A stretch of 64,000 bases of DNA from Streptococcus thalassemiae (GCF_903645285.1 NZ_CAHJXN010000002.1:186001-250000); one strand, 5' to 3'. Shown: positions 18,032 through 27,454, counted from the first letter of the stretch. The notes: generated by a model from the letters alone, not told the origin. Numbers and translations: made by a program.

Positions 18032-19450
18032 TTATAAGGCCATGCTGATATAGTTAAGGATAAACAAGGCATCCAAAATCCAAATCATGACGTGAACATC
18101 TTTAGCTTGACCTTTGACAAGCTTAGTCAAAGTGTAAGTCAAGAAACCAACTGCAATCCCTTGAGTGATAGAGTAGCTGAATCCCATAAAGATAGATGTG
18201 AAGAAAGCAGGAACCGCTTCAGACATATCGTCCCAATGGATATTTTTCAAGCTAGCCAACATCATAATCCCAACGATAATCAAGATTGGAGCTGTAGCGG
18301 CTGTTGGTACAATCGCTAGAAGTGGGCTAAAGAAACTTGAGATCGCAAAACAGATAGCTACAACCAAGGCTGTCAAACCAGTACGTCCACCTGCACCAAT
18401 ACCAGCAGCAGACTCAACATAAGTCGTTACGTTCGAAGTACCTGCGATGGCACCAATTGAAGTACCAATCAAGTCAGAGTAAAGAGCCTTGTCTAACTTG
18501 GCTGATTGGTGATTTTCACCATTTGTCGCTACGATACCAACTTTTTCACCTGTACCGATCAAGGTACCAATTGTGTCAAAAATATCTGTCAATGAGAAGG
18601 CAAGAATAGCCATCAGAGTTTCAGGCAAGCGAGCTGTATCTGAAATCAAAGCTCCCAAACCTTCTGAACCAAGAGCTGCACCAAAGACTGTCTTCAAGTC
18701 TTCAAAAGCTGCACCAACATGGTTATTAGCAAAATCGATACTAGACAAATCTACCAAACCAACTGCGATAGCAAGAACAGTTGTTGTCAAGATAGAGAGG
18801 ATAATTCCCCCTTTAATTCCTTTGATAACAAAGAAAATTGTGATAGCAAGTCCTGCAAGAGCCACCAAAACAGCTGGATTATTAAAGCTGACCAAGCCTG
18901 GAACTGCTGAAGCATTTGCTGCAATCGTTGCTTGAGCTTTGTCAGCCCCTTCTCCTACAACCGTATAGTTGCCTGGATCAATCGTAAATTTCAAAAGTCC
19001 AGCATTCTTAATCCCTACATAGGCAAGGAAGACACCAATACCAGCTGAAATAGCTGAGCGAAGGGCGTTTGGAATCGATTCAATGATCATTTTACGAACA
19101 TTTGTCAAGGTAATAATCAATGAGATAATCCCACAGATGAAGACCATAGCTAGGGCTTCTTGCCATGAATAACCAAGCCCAAATACGACTGTGAAGGTAA
19201 AGAAGGCATTCAGTCCCATACCTGGCGCTTGGGCATAAGGTAAGTTAGCGTAGAAGGCCATCATCAAGGTACCTGCTACTGCACCAATAATCGTTGCGAG
19301 AAACACACCCTGAGCAGGCATTCCTGTTTGCGAAAGAATTTGTGGGTTTACAAAGAGAATATAACTCATTGCAAAGAAAGTTGTTAAACCAGCGAGAACC
19401 TCTGTACGAACGTCTGTACCGTTCTCTTTTAGTTTAAATAATTTGTCCAT
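18032..19450 (-). CDS. NCS2-type purine (guanine/hypoxanthine) permease
   Basis: A 472-residue polytopic transporter of the AzgA/PbuG branch (xanthine/uracil permease superfamily). The start MDKLFKLKENGTDVRTEVLA at 19450 is preferred over a longer frame because GGAGATTG precedes it and it matches the family N-terminus. Motifs include GLTTFFAMSYILFVNP, QAPGMGLNAFFTF and the TGTSNVTTYVESAAGIGAGG-like segment (TSNVTTYVESAAGIGAGGRT). About 13 membrane segments are visible. Preceded by a clean promoter; no purine riboswitch is visible in the short (about 35-nt) leader. Confidence 0.93.
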   Translation of the reverse strand: MDKLFKLKENGTDVRTEVLAGLTTFFAMSYILFVNPQILSQTGMPAQGVFLATIIGAVAGTLMMAFYANLPYAQAPGMGLNAFFTFTVVFGLGYSWQEALAMVFICGIISLIITLTNVRKMIIESIPNALRSAISAGIGVFLAYVGIKNAGLLKFTIDPGNYTVVGEGADKAQATIAANASAVPGLVSFNNPAVLVALAGLAITIFFVIKGIKGGIILSILTTTVLAIAVGLVDLSSIDFANNHVGAAFEDLKTVFGAALGSEGLGALISDTARLPETLMAILAFSLTDIFDTIGTLIGTGEKVGIVATNGENHQSAKLDKALYSDLIGTSIGAIAGTSNVTTYVESAAGIGAGGRTGLTALVVAICFAISSFFSPLLAIVPTAATAPILIIVGIMMLASLKNIHWDDMSEAVPAFFTSIFMGFSYSITQGIAVGFLTYTLTKLVKGQAKDVHVMIWILDALFILNYISMAL

Positions 19451-19487
19451 TATCAATCTCCTTTTAATTTTTACGAACAATAATAGA

Positions 19488-19516
19488 ATTATATCATTTA
19501 TCATTCACTTTTTCAA
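19488..19516 (-). promoter_or_regulatory. promoter of the purine permease gene
   Basis: TTGAAA (19511-19516), 17-base spacer, TATAAT (19488-19493), minus strand. Confidence 0.75.
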
Positions 19517-19639
19517 TATCTTTGTTTAATTTATTTAAGAATTTGATGGAATTTCATTTTTTGTTTGGAATCTGCTTTTCTGTCTGCTTTTTGTTATAAT
19601 AGAAGACATCTTATCTGGAAAGACACTAGAAAGGTTCAT

Positions 19640-20452
19640 ATGACGAAAAAAATTATTGCACTAGACCTGGATGGAACCCTGCTCAACTCAGACAGTCAAA
19701 TTTCTGACTTTACCAAAAAAACCATCAAAAAAGTTACTGAAAAAGGCCATCAAGTTATTATTACGACAGGGCGCCCTTACCGCATGTCAAAAGATTTTTA
19801 CCGTGAACTAGGCTTAAACACTCCTATGATTAATTTCAACGGCTCCCTTACTCATTTACCAGACCAAGTTTGGGATTTTGAAAAGTGTTTAACTGTAGAC
19901 AAAAAATATCTGCTAGACATGGTTCGACGTTCAGAGGATATTCAAGCCGATTTTATCGCTGGAGAATATCGTAAAAAATTCTACATTACAAATCCTAATG
20001 AAGAAATTGCCAATCCCAAACTATTTGGTGTAGAAGCTTTCCAGCCTGAAGATCAATTCCAGCCTGAGTTGGTAACCAAGGATCCTAACTGTATTCTCTT
20101 GCAGACCAGAGCCAGTGACAAGTATGCCTTGGCAAAAGAAATGAACGCCTTCTACCAGCATCAACTGTCTATCAATACCTGGGGAGGTCCGCTCAATATC
20201 CTTGAGTGTACACCCAAAGGAGTTAATAAGGCCTTTGCTTTGGACTACTTGCTCAAGGTAATGAACCGCGACAAAAAGGATTTGATTGCCTTTGGAGATG
20301 AACACAATGATACCGAAATGCTCGCTTTTGCTGGAAAGGGCTATGCCATGAAAAATGCCAACCCAGAGCTACTCCCTTATGCCGACGAGCAAATTGCCCT
20401 GACCAATGACCAAGATGGAGTTGCCAAAACCCTACAAGACTTATTCTTATAG
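19640..20452 (+). CDS. Cof-type HAD-IIB family phosphatase
   Basis: A 270-residue haloacid-dehalogenase phosphatase probably acting on sugar phosphates or flavin/pyridoxal phosphates. Motif I is IIALDLDGTLLNSD with the nucleophile Asp, motif II is VIITTGRP, motif III Lys lies near KGVNKAFAL, and motif IV is AFGDEHNDTEMLAFAG. The ATG at 19640 follows GAAAGGTTC and removes a spurious upstream extension. Single gene with a terminator immediately after. Substrate not deducible. Confidence 0.92.
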   Translation: MTKKIIALDLDGTLLNSDSQISDFTKKTIKKVTEKGHQVIITTGRPYRMSKDFYRELGLNTPMINFNGSLTHLPDQVWDFEKCLTVDKKYLLDMVRRSEDIQADFIAGEYRKKFYITNPNEEIANPKLFGVEAFQPEDQFQPELVTKDPNCILLQTRASDKYALAKEMNAFYQHQLSINTWGGPLNILECTPKGVNKAFALDYLLKVMNRDKKDLIAFGDEHNDTEMLAFAGKGYAMKNANPELLPYADEQIALTNDQDGVAKTLQDLFL

Positions 20453-20460
20453 TCCATACT

Positions 20461-20485
20461 GACCAGCTTGCGAGCTGGTCTTTGT
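20461..20485 (+). terminator. terminator after the HAD gene
   Basis: GACCAGCT-TGCG-AGCTGGTC perfect stem, then TTTGTG. Confidence 0.8.
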
Positions 20486-20545
20486 GTTCTTTTCACAGTC
20501 TCATCAACCAGTTAATCGATTGTTCTACTTTTTGCCTCCAAAACC

Positions 20546-20574
20546 TTGGAAAAGGCTTTCTTTTGTGATATACT
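20546..20574 (+). promoter_or_regulatory. alcohol dehydrogenase promoter
   Basis: TTGGAA (20546-20551), 17-base spacer, TATACT (20569-20574). The leader to the ATG is about 95 nt. Confidence 0.65.
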
Positions 20575-20676
20575 TCACATATAAATACAAGAGAGCTCGT
20601 CACACTCGACTCTGTTGACACAAAATCAATCCAGTCCCGTTGTCCCTGTTCTCGGTCAATATAAAGGAGGATAGCT

Positions 20677-21696
20677 ATGAAAGCTGTTGTTGTAAATCCA
20701 GAAAGCACTGGTGTTGCTGTTGAAGAAAAAGTACTCCGCCCACTTGAAACTGGGGAAGCACTTGTAGAAATTGAATACTGTGGTGTTTGCCACACTGACC
20801 TCCACGTTGCCCATGGCGACTTCGGTCAGGTACCAGGACGTGTCCTAGGTCACGAAGGTGTTGGTATCGTTAAAGAAATTGCCCCAGATGTGAAAAGCCT
20901 TAAAGTCGGTGACCGCGTCAGCGTTGCTTGGTTCTTTGAAGGATGTGGTACTTGCGAATACTGTACAACTGGTCGCGAAACCCTTTGCCGTACAGTAAAA
21001 AATGCTGGCTACTCAGTAGACGGTGGTATGGCTGAACAGTGTATCGTAACTGCTGACTATGCTGTCAAAGTTCCTGACGGACTTGATCCAGCCCAAGCTT
21101 CTTCTATCACATGTGCTGGCGTAACAACCTATAAAGCGATTAAAGAAGCAAAAGTTGAACCAGGTCAATGGGTTGTCCTTTACGGTGCAGGTGGACTTGG
21201 TAACCTCGCTGTTCAATACGCTAAAAAAGTATTCAATGCTCATGTCATCGCAGTTGATATCAACAATGACAAACTTGCCCTTGCAAAAGAAGTAGGTGCT
21301 GACATTGTTATTAACGGCCTAGAAGTTGATGATGTACCAGGACTCATCAAAGAAAAAACAGATGGTGGAGCTCATTCAGCTGTTGTAACTGCTGTGTCTA
21401 AAGTTGCCTTCAACCAGGCTGTTGACTCAGTTCGTGCTGGTGGTCGCGTCGTCGCTGTTGGTCTTCCTTCTGAAATGATGGAACTCAGCATCGTCAAAAC
21501 CGTTCTAGATGGAATCCAAGTCATCGGTTCTCTTGTTGGAACTCGTAAAGACTTGGAAGAAGCCTTCCAATTCGGGGCAGAAGGTTTAGTAGTTCCAGTT
21601 GTTCAAAAACGTCCAATAGAAGATGCCGTAGCCATTTTCGACGAAATGGAAAAAGGGCAAATCCAAGGACGTATGGTACTCGACTTCACCCACTAA
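20677..21696 (+). CDS. adhP: zinc-dependent alcohol dehydrogenase (AdhP type)
   Basis: A 339-residue medium-chain dehydrogenase that interconverts alcohols and aldehydes with NAD(H), likely acetaldehyde to ethanol in fermentation. The catalytic zinc ligands lie in [17 protein letters not shown] and GHEGVGIV, and the structural zinc cysteines in [15 protein letters not shown]. The nucleotide-binding fold [15 protein letters not shown] is followed by an acidic residue (AVDIN), favouring NAD over NADP. AAGGAGG lies 7 bases upstream. Codon use is strongly biased, suggesting high expression. Single gene, with its own promoter and terminator. Confidence 0.93.
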   Translation: MKAVVVNPESTGVAVEEKVLRPLETGEALVEIEYCGVCHTDLHVAHGDFGQVPGRVLGHEGVGIVKEIAPDVKSLKVGDRVSVAWFFEGCGTCEYCTTGRETLCRTVKNAGYSVDGGMAEQCIVTADYAVKVPDGLDPAQASSITCAGVTTYKAIKEAKVEPGQWVVLYGAGGLGNLAVQYAKKVFNAHVIAVDINNDKLALAKEVGADIVINGLEVDDVPGLIKEKTDGGAHSAVVTAVSKVAFNQAVDSVRAGGRVVAVGLPSEMMELSIVKTVLDGIQVIGSLVGTRKDLEEAFQFGAEGLVVPVVQKRPIEDAVAIFDEMEKGQIQGRMVLDFTH

Positions 21697-21713
21697 TCTA
21701 AGAAACCTATTTT

Positions 21714-21745
21714 AAAAGTTGGAAACTTCTTCCAACTTTTTTATT
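21714..21745 (+). terminator. terminator after adhP
   Basis: AAAAGTTGGAA / TTCCAACTTTT stem, then T run. Confidence 0.85.
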
Positions 21746-21837
21746 AAATTTTTAAATAAGAATTCAAGATTACTCCTCAAAAACTCAATATATCAACATC
21801 TGCAAATAAAAGCTTTTTAATTTTTTATGATAAATAG

Positions 21838-21866
21838 TTGCTTTTTATATGAAAACGGTTTATACT
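21838..21866 (+). promoter_or_regulatory. manLMN promoter with overlapping cre site
   Basis: -35 TTGCTT (21838-21843), 17-base spacer, -10 TATACT (21861-21866). TGAAAACGGTTTAT at 21850-21863 fits the CcpA cre consensus in most positions and covers the spacer and -10, a repressing position. Confidence 0.65.
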
Positions 21867-21874
21867 TAAAAAGT

Positions 21875-21891
21875 CTTAAAGTTTTCTTAAA
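21875..21891 (-). promoter_or_regulatory. CiaR-type binding site in the manLMN leader
   Basis: CTTAAA-GTTTT-CTTAAA, the exact reverse complement of the CiaR target TTTAAG-N5-TTTAAG. It lies just downstream of the promoter and upstream of manL, so binding of CiaR should repress (inference). Confidence 0.65.
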
Positions 21892-21922
21892 CGAAAACTA
21901 AAACAAAGGAGGAATGACAATA

Positions 21923-22912
21923 ATGAGTATCGGAATCATTATTGCGAGCCACGGCGAATTTGCTGCGGGTATTCATCAGTCAGGATCTATGATCTTTGGT
22001 GAACAAGAAAAGGTTCAAGTTGTAACCTTTATGCCAAATGAAGGTCCTGATGATCTATACGCTAAGTTTAATAACGCTGTTGCTGCATTTGACGCAGAAG
22101 ATGAGGTTCTAGTTTTGGCTGACCTTTGGAGTGGATCTCCATTCAACCAAGCTAGTCGCGTGATGGGAGAAAATCCTGAACGTAAGTTTGCCATCATCAC
22201 AGGCTTGAATTTACCGATGTTAATTCAAGCCTACACAGAGCGCCTGATGGACGCTGCTGCAGGTGTAGAAAAAGTCGCTGCGAATATTATTAAAGAAGCC
22301 AAAGATGGCATCAAGGCTCTTCCAGAAGAGCTAAACCCAGTTGAGGAAGTAGCAAGCGCTGCAGCTACTCCAGTTGCCCAAGCTGCTATCCCAGAAGGAA
22401 CTGTCATCGGAGACGGTAAATTGAAAATCAATCTTGCCCGTCTTGACACACGTCTACTTCACGGCCAGGTTGCAACTGCTTGGACTCCAGATTCAAAAGC
22501 AGACCGTATCATCGTTGCTTCAGATAACGTAGCTAAAGACGACCTTCGTAAAGAATTGATTAAACAAGCAGCTCCAGGTAATGTCAAGGCTAACGTGGTT
22601 CCAATTCAAAAATTGATTGAGGTTTCAAAAGACCCACGTTTTGGAGAAACACATGCCCTTATCTTGTTTGAAACACCTCAAGATGCCCTTCGTGCCATCG
22701 AAGGCGGCGTGCCAATCAAGACTCTTAACGTAGGATCAATGGCTCACTCAACAGGTAAAACATTAGTCAATACTGTTTTGTCTATGGACAAAGAAGACGT
22801 TGCTACATTTGAAAAAATGCGTGACCTCGGTGTTGAATTCGATGTCCGTAAAGTACCAAATGATTCTAAAAAAGATTTGTTTGACTTGATTAACAAAGCC
22901 AATGTCAAATAA
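21923..22912 (+). CDS. manL: mannose/glucose PTS enzyme IIAB
   Basis: Cytoplasmic component of the mannose-family phosphotransferase system, which passes phosphate from HPr to the incoming sugar. 329 residues: IIA domain about 1-130 (phospho-His in [13 protein letters not shown]), linker rich in Ala/Pro/Val, and IIB domain about 165-329 (phospho-His in [15 protein letters not shown]). The ATG at 21923 is used because AAAGGAGG is then 10 bases away; the earlier ATG at 21914 is too close to it. First gene of manL-manM-manN. Under likely CcpA and CiaR control. Confidence 0.96.
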
Positions 22913-22939
22913 GCCATTATTTATGAAAGGATTTTAAAG

Positions 22940-23743
22940 ATGTCTATTATTTCTATGGTTTTAGTAGTCGTTGTAGCCTTCCTTGCAGGTCTTGAAGGTG
23001 TCCTCGACCAATTCCAATTTCACCAACCACTTGTAGCCTGTACCCTTATTGGGCTTGTAACAGGTCACTTGGAAGCAGGGATTATCCTCGGTGGATCGCT
23101 TCAAATGATTGCCCTTGGTTGGTCAAATATCGGTGCTGCTATCGCTCCTGATGCTGCACTTGCTTCTGTCGCTGCTGCCATTATCATGGTTCTTGGTGGT
23201 GACTTTACTAAGACAGGTATCGGTGTTGCCCAAGCGGTTGCTATCCCTCTTGCCGTTGCTGGTCTATTCTTAACTATGATTGTACGTACAATCTCAGTTG
23301 GTTTGGTTCATACTGCAGATGCTGCCGCTAAAAAAGGTGACTTCGGCGCTGTGGAGCGTGCGCATTTTATTGCGCTACTTTTCCAAGGACTTCGTATCGC
23401 GCTTCCTGCAACTCTTCTCCTTATGGTACCAACTGAAACTGTACAAAGTATCCTTAGTGCCATGCCAGACTGGCTCAAAGATGGTATGGCTATCGGTGGT
23501 GGTATGGTCGTTGCCGTTGGTTACGCCATGGTTATCAACATGATGGCAACTCGTGAAGTATGGCCATTCTTCGCTCTTGGTTTCGTTCTTGCTGCCGTAT
23601 CAGACATTACTCTAATCGGATTCGGTGCTATCGGTGTTGCTATCGCTCTTATCTACCTTCACCTTTCTAAAACTGGTGGAAATGGTGGCGGAGGAGCCGC
23701 AACTTCTAACGACCCAATCGGCGATATCCTAGAAGACTACTAA
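22940..23743 (+). CDS. manM: mannose/glucose PTS enzyme IIC
   Basis: Membrane translocation subunit of 267 residues, with many hydrophobic helices and the family start MSIISMVLVVVVAFLAGLEG. The segment PLVACTLIGLVTGHLEAGII is the conserved IIC substrate region. A Gly-rich stretch (GGNGGGGAA) precedes the C-terminus. Lies 27 bases after manL with GAAAGGATT upstream. In this family IIC and IID together form the channel also used by some class IIa bacteriocins as receptor. Confidence 0.96.
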   Translation: MSIISMVLVVVVAFLAGLEGVLDQFQFHQPLVACTLIGLVTGHLEAGIILGGSLQMIALGWSNIGAAIAPDAALASVAAAIIMVLGGDFTKTGIGVAQAVAIPLAVAGLFLTMIVRTISVGLVHTADAAAKKGDFGAVERAHFIALLFQGLRIALPATLLLMVPTETVQSILSAMPDWLKDGMAIGGGMVVAVGYAMVINMMATREVWPFFALGFVLAAVSDITLIGFGAIGVAIALIYLHLSKTGGNGGGGAATSNDPIGDILEDY

Positions 23744-23766
23744 GATAAGAAAGGACTGAAAACATC

Positions 23767-24678
23767 ATGACTGAAAAACTTCAATTAACTAAATCAGATC
23801 GTAAAAAAGTTTGGTGGCGTTCAACCTTCTTACAAGGGTCTTGGAACTTTGAACGGATGCAAAACTTGGGCTGGGCTTATACACTCATTCCAGCTATCAA
23901 AAAACTCTATACTAAAAAAGAAGATCAAATCGCTGCTCTTGAGCGTCACCTTGAGTTCTTCAACACTCATCCATACGTAGCTGCTCCAATCATGGGGGTT
24001 ACTCTTGCACTTGAAGAAGAACGTGCTAACGGTGTGGAAATCGATGACGCTGCTATCCAAGGGGTTAAAATCGGTATGATGGGACCTCTTGCTGGTATCG
24101 GTGACCCAGTATTCTGGTTTACAGTACGCCCAATCCTTGGATCTCTCGGTGCTTCACTTGCCCTTACTGGCAATATCTTGGGCCCACTCCTCTTCTTTGT
24201 TGCATGGAACTTGATTCGTATGTCATTCTTGTGGTATGTTCAAGAGATTGGATACAAGGCTGGATCAGAAATCACTAAAGATATGTCTGGCGGCATCCTT
24301 CAAGACATCACTAAAGGTGCTTCTATCCTTGGGATGTTCATTCTTGCTGTCCTTGTTCAACGCTGGGTAAATATTAAATTTGCTTTCGATGTTTCCAAAG
24401 TTCAACTAGATGAAAAGGCTTATATCCATTGGGATAAATTGCCAGAAGGATCTAAAGGTATCCAAGAAGCATTCGCACAAGTAGGACAAGGATTGTCTCA
24501 AACACCTGAAAAAGTTACTACTTTCCAACAAAACTTGGATATGTTGATTCCTGGACTATCAGGACTACTCCTTACTTTACTTTGCATGTACTTGCTTAAG
24601 AAAAAAGTATCTCCAATCACTATTATCCTTGCCCTTTTCGCAGTGGGTATTGTGGCACATGTTCTTCACATCATGTAA
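23767..24678 (+). CDS. manN: mannose/glucose PTS enzyme IID
   Basis: Second membrane subunit of the mannose PTS, 303 residues. A hydrophilic N-terminal part with the conserved RSTFLQGSWNFERMQNLGWA stretch is followed by helices, including the GPLAGIGDPVFWFTVRPILG region typical of IID. It ends with a C-terminal helix pair. It starts 23 bases after manM with AAGGACTG upstream. The operon terminator follows. Confidence 0.96.
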   Translation: MTEKLQLTKSDRKKVWWRSTFLQGSWNFERMQNLGWAYTLIPAIKKLYTKKEDQIAALERHLEFFNTHPYVAAPIMGVTLALEEERANGVEIDDAAIQGVKIGMMGPLAGIGDPVFWFTVRPILGSLGASLALTGNILGPLLFFVAWNLIRMSFLWYVQEIGYKAGSEITKDMSGGILQDITKGASILGMFILAVLVQRWVNIKFAFDVSKVQLDEKAYIHWDKLPEGSKGIQEAFAQVGQGLSQTPEKVTTFQQNLDMLIPGLSGLLLTLLCMYLLKKKVSPITIILALFAVGIVAHVLHIM

Positions 24679-24690
24679 TCAAGCAACTTA

Positions 24691-24727
24691 AAAGGAACCA
24701 GGTTCTAAGCCTGATTCCTTTTTTCTA
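24691..24727. terminator. bidirectional terminator between manN and pepC
   Basis: AAAGGAACCAGG (24691-24702) / CCTGATTCCTTT (24710-24721) stem, T run on the plus strand; pepC converges on it. Confidence 0.85.
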
Positions 24728-24732
24728 TGTTT

Positions 24733-26067
24733 TTATTCTGCCAAAGCTCCCATTGGATCCCATGGTGCAAGTACAATTGGTTCTGCTTCATAGGCAGCTT
24801 GTTCTTCTGCTGTCAGCAATTCCTTACGAACAACGATTTGGTATGTGTATTCGTCCATCCAAGCGTCTGAGGCAACAAAGTAACCATCTGTACCGACCTT
24901 GTCTCCCCATGAGTTTTCAACCTTCCACTTGGTTGATTTCCCATTTTCGTCCAAATCAACACCTGTCAAGACCATGGCGTGGGTCATCAAGCTTTCGCTA
25001 TAGTCCAAACGTCCAGCCTTGTCTTGAGTAAGTTTAATGTCCATGCTTGATTCAAAGTCATAAACATCTGTCGCAAGGATTCCAGCCTTACGGTTGCTGA
25101 GCTGGCCGACATCAGAACCAAACCAAACAGTCTCACCTGCTTGCATTTGGGCAATCGCCAATTCTTTCAAGCGCTCCATTGGAACATTGATGTAACGAAC
25201 TGCACGGCTACCAACCACATTCCCCAACATCTCAACTGTGTAAGATTTTCCGTAAGGTTTATCAGCAGTTGGAGCATTGATAACAGAAACGTAGTCTTCT
25301 AGTGGAAGATTAACATATTTCTTGTAAAATTCTTGTGGTGTAATGCCCTTTTCGCTTTGGTAGTTGTTGTCTTTATCGCGATAAGCAAAGTCAAATTTTC
25401 GTGGTGGAAGCCCCAATGACATAGCAAGGAAATTAAAGATTTCTTGCAAGAGGTCTTCTTTCTTAGCTTGAACAGTCGCTTGGTCTGCGCCAGAAGCAAG
25501 CAAGTCACGCAAGATTTGAGCATCTTGGCGAAGCAATTTGTTAAGGATTGCATTTAGCTCACGGCTGCTACTAGATGAAACAGACTCAGGGTAAACTGAC
25601 TTAGGCACGACACCGTATTTCTCAAAGAGAGAAACGACCATATCCCATTGACCGCCATCTTGTTGTGGTGTTTGGAGTAAGAAGCTAACCTTGCGACTAG
25701 TCAATTCTTGGTCTGAAGTCGCAATGACTTGCTCCAAGAACCAGTTTGATTTCTCATACTTGTCCCAGAAGAAGGTGTGGGCTTGTGATAACTCAAAGTT
25801 CTCCAATTTGTATTGCGAGATGAGTTTGTGACGGAAGGTGTTGAGAGCCGCAAACATCCAGCAACGACCAGACGCTTTCTGGTTGGTTACCTTGTCCTTG
25901 GTCAAATCCAATGAGAAAACAGGTGTGTTGTCTACATGGCTTTGGCGACGTTCCAGAGCTGCAAAAATTCCGTTGTGGCTGGCAGCATTTTCAATCGCTT
26001 GGTATTTTACATTTGCTTCATAGTTGGCAAATAGTTTATCAGTAAATGATTCTTGAATCGCGTTCAT
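24733..26067 (-). CDS. pepC: aminopeptidase C (bleomycin hydrolase family)
   Basis: A 444-residue cytoplasmic papain-fold cysteine aminopeptidase (family C1B) that trims peptides for amino-acid supply. Catalytic Cys69 is in QKASGRCWMFAALNTFRH, His in SLMTHAMVLTGVD, and Asn in KWKVENSWGD. The C-terminal extension that blocks the active site, making it an aminopeptidase, is present (APWDPMGALAE). Single gene; AAGGAGG upstream. Confidence 0.95.
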   Translation of the reverse strand: MNAIQESFTDKLFANYEANVKYQAIENAASHNGIFAALERRQSHVDNTPVFSLDLTKDKVTNQKASGRCWMFAALNTFRHKLISQYKLENFELSQAHTFFWDKYEKSNWFLEQVIATSDQELTSRKVSFLLQTPQQDGGQWDMVVSLFEKYGVVPKSVYPESVSSSSSRELNAILNKLLRQDAQILRDLLASGADQATVQAKKEDLLQEIFNFLAMSLGLPPRKFDFAYRDKDNNYQSEKGITPQEFYKKYVNLPLEDYVSVINAPTADKPYGKSYTVEMLGNVVGSRAVRYINVPMERLKELAIAQMQAGETVWFGSDVGQLSNRKAGILATDVYDFESSMDIKLTQDKAGRLDYSESLMTHAMVLTGVDLDENGKSTKWKVENSWGDKVGTDGYFVASDAWMDEYTYQIVVRKELLTAEEQAAYEAEPIVLAPWDPMGALAE

Positions 26068-26132
26068 AGATTCCTCCTTTTATTCTACAGTCTATTATAA
26101 CGCTTTTTACAAAGGAAGCAACTGAAAAACAT

Positions 26133-26163
26133 AAAAGGCAAGGACATTCTCCCTCACCTTTTT
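26133..26163 (-). terminator. probable terminator after rsuA
   Basis: AAAAGG ... CCTTTT stem with an internal mismatch, then T-rich on the minus strand; weaker than the others. Confidence 0.45.
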
Positions 26164-26178
26164 CAAATATAAACTAAA

Positions 26179-26901
26179 TTAAGCAATACTAGCACGGAGA
26201 ACTTCTAATTCTTCCTTAGTCAAGCGACGCCATTCCCCTCGTTCTAGGTTCTCATCCAATACTAGAGTTCCCATAGTCAAACGTTGCAAGTCCACTACCT
26301 CCTTGCCACAGTAGGCCACCATACGCTTGACCTGATGAAACTTCCCTTCTGCAATGGTCACACGAATTTGGCTTTGATTCTTTTCTGGATCTATGGACAC
26401 AAGCTCCAGTTTAGCAGGCTGACAAGTAAAGTCTTTAAGAGGAATTCCCTTGGCAAATGTCTCCACATCTTCTTGGGTCATCATTCCCTTGACCTGAGCC
26501 AGATACGTCTTATCCACATGACGCTTAGGTGAAAGAAGAGCATGGGCCAGCTTGCCGTCATTAGTCAAGAGCAAAAGACCATGCGTGTCAATATCCAAGC
26601 GCCCTACTGGGAAAACTTCCTTACTCCGAGCAATATCATCCAGCAAGTCCAGAACGGTTCTGTGCTTTGGATCCTCAGTCGCTGAGATAACTCCTTTGGG
26701 CTTGTTCATCATATAGTAGACAAACTCTTCATACTCCAACACTTGCCCATCAAAGCGAATCTCATCTCTTTCTTCATCAATCTGCAATTTAGCTGATTTC
26801 TCTTTTTTACCATTTACAGTCACGCGCCCAGCCTTGAGCAAGTTTTTGACCTCAGTCCGACTCCCCACAGCGGAGGCAACTAAAAATTTATCTAATCTCA
26901 T
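26179..26901 (-). CDS. rsuA: 16S rRNA pseudouridine synthase (RsuA family)
   Basis: A 240-residue enzyme forming pseudouridine in 16S rRNA. An N-terminal S4 RNA-binding domain (MRLDKFLVASAVGSRTEVKN, residues 1-60) precedes the catalytic domain with the invariant Asp in VFPVGRLDIDTHGLLLLTND. The motif KFHQVKRMVAYCGKEV near the C-terminus is usual for RsuA/RluB. Monocistronic. Confidence 0.93.
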   Translation of the reverse strand: MRLDKFLVASAVGSRTEVKNLLKAGRVTVNGKKEKSAKLQIDEERDEIRFDGQVLEYEEFVYYMMNKPKGVISATEDPKHRTVLDLLDDIARSKEVFPVGRLDIDTHGLLLLTNDGKLAHALLSPKRHVDKTYLAQVKGMMTQEDVETFAKGIPLKDFTCQPAKLELVSIDPEKNQSQIRVTIAEGKFHQVKRMVAYCGKEVVDLQRLTMGTLVLDENLERGEWRRLTKEELEVLRASIA

Positions 26902-26961
26902 AGAACTATTATATCACACTCAAAAGGAGGCTGTCTCAATGATCAACCTCCTTTTCGTTTC

Positions 26962-27201
26962 ATACTCTTCAAAAATCTCTTCAAACCGCGTCAACGTCGC
27001 CTTGCCGTATATATGTTACTGACTTCGTCAGTTTCATCTACAACCTCAAAACAGTGTTTTGAGCTGACTTCGTCAGTTCTATCTGCAACCTCAAAACAGT
27101 GTTTTGAGCTGACTTCGTCAGTTTCATCTACAACCTCAAAGCACTGCTTTGAGCAGCCTGCGGCTAGTTTCCTAGTTTGCTCTTTGATTTTCATTGAGTA
27201 T
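26962..27201 (+). repeat. BOX element with three boxB modules (plus orientation)
   Basis: A 240-bp repeat starting ATACTCTTCAAAAATCTCTT and ending TTTTCATTGAGTAT. Three consecutive boxB-type units, each with the CAAAACAGTGTTTTGAG palindrome (third degenerate as AAAGCACTGCTTTGAG) and separated by CTGACTTCGTCAG. It is the longest BOX here and creates overlapping meaningless reading frames on both strands. Confidence 0.92.
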
Positions 27202-27214
27202 CAGATTTAGGAAA

Positions 27215-27445
27215 TTAACTTCCTCGTCTCCAGAAAATGGCTAAGACAATCATGGAACCTAGTACTGCCGGAATAATGGCAGTTCCTGCTATTATCGGTC
27301 CCCAAGTCCCAAAAAGCAAGTGGCCTATAAAAGCACCAATCCAGCCTAGAAACATTTTTCCAAAACATCCCATTCGCTCTCCACGATTGGTCAGAGTACC
27401 TGCTAAAAATCCCACTAGGAGACCAGCGAACATACTTCCTAACAT
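27215..27445 (-). CDS. GlsB/YeaQ/YmgE-family small stress membrane protein
   Basis: A 76-residue protein of the transglycosylase-associated family: three hydrophobic helices, with Gly-rich packing (GLLVGFLAGTLTNRG, CFGKMFLGWIGAFIGHLLFG). Related proteins are general-stress proteins of unknown mechanism. AAGGAGAT precedes the ATG and it lies 10 bases after pepS, so it is probably the second gene of a pepS operon. The final residues (FWRRGS) are basic and cytoplasmic. Confidence 0.85.
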   Translation of the reverse strand: MLGSMFAGLLVGFLAGTLTNRGERMGCFGKMFLGWIGAFIGHLLFGTWGPIIAGTAIIPAVLGSMIVLAIFWRRGS

Positions 27446-27454
27446 ATTATCTCC

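Noticed and set aside
18573..18935. 120-codon plus-strand frame inside the purine permease
   Set aside because: Antisense to a strongly conserved membrane-protein gene; Lys/Ala/Pro-rich shadow composition.
19451..19500. ACGAACAAT downstream of the purine permease promoter as a PurR box, and the leader as a purine riboswitch
   Set aside because: The match to a PurBox is imperfect and in the wrong place relative to the -35, and the leader of about 35 nt is far too short for a riboswitch.
26991..27210. Open frames on both strands with repeated CFEVVDETDEV- or TSSVSSTTSK-type peptides
   Set aside because: They are translations of the BOX repeat modules and not genes.
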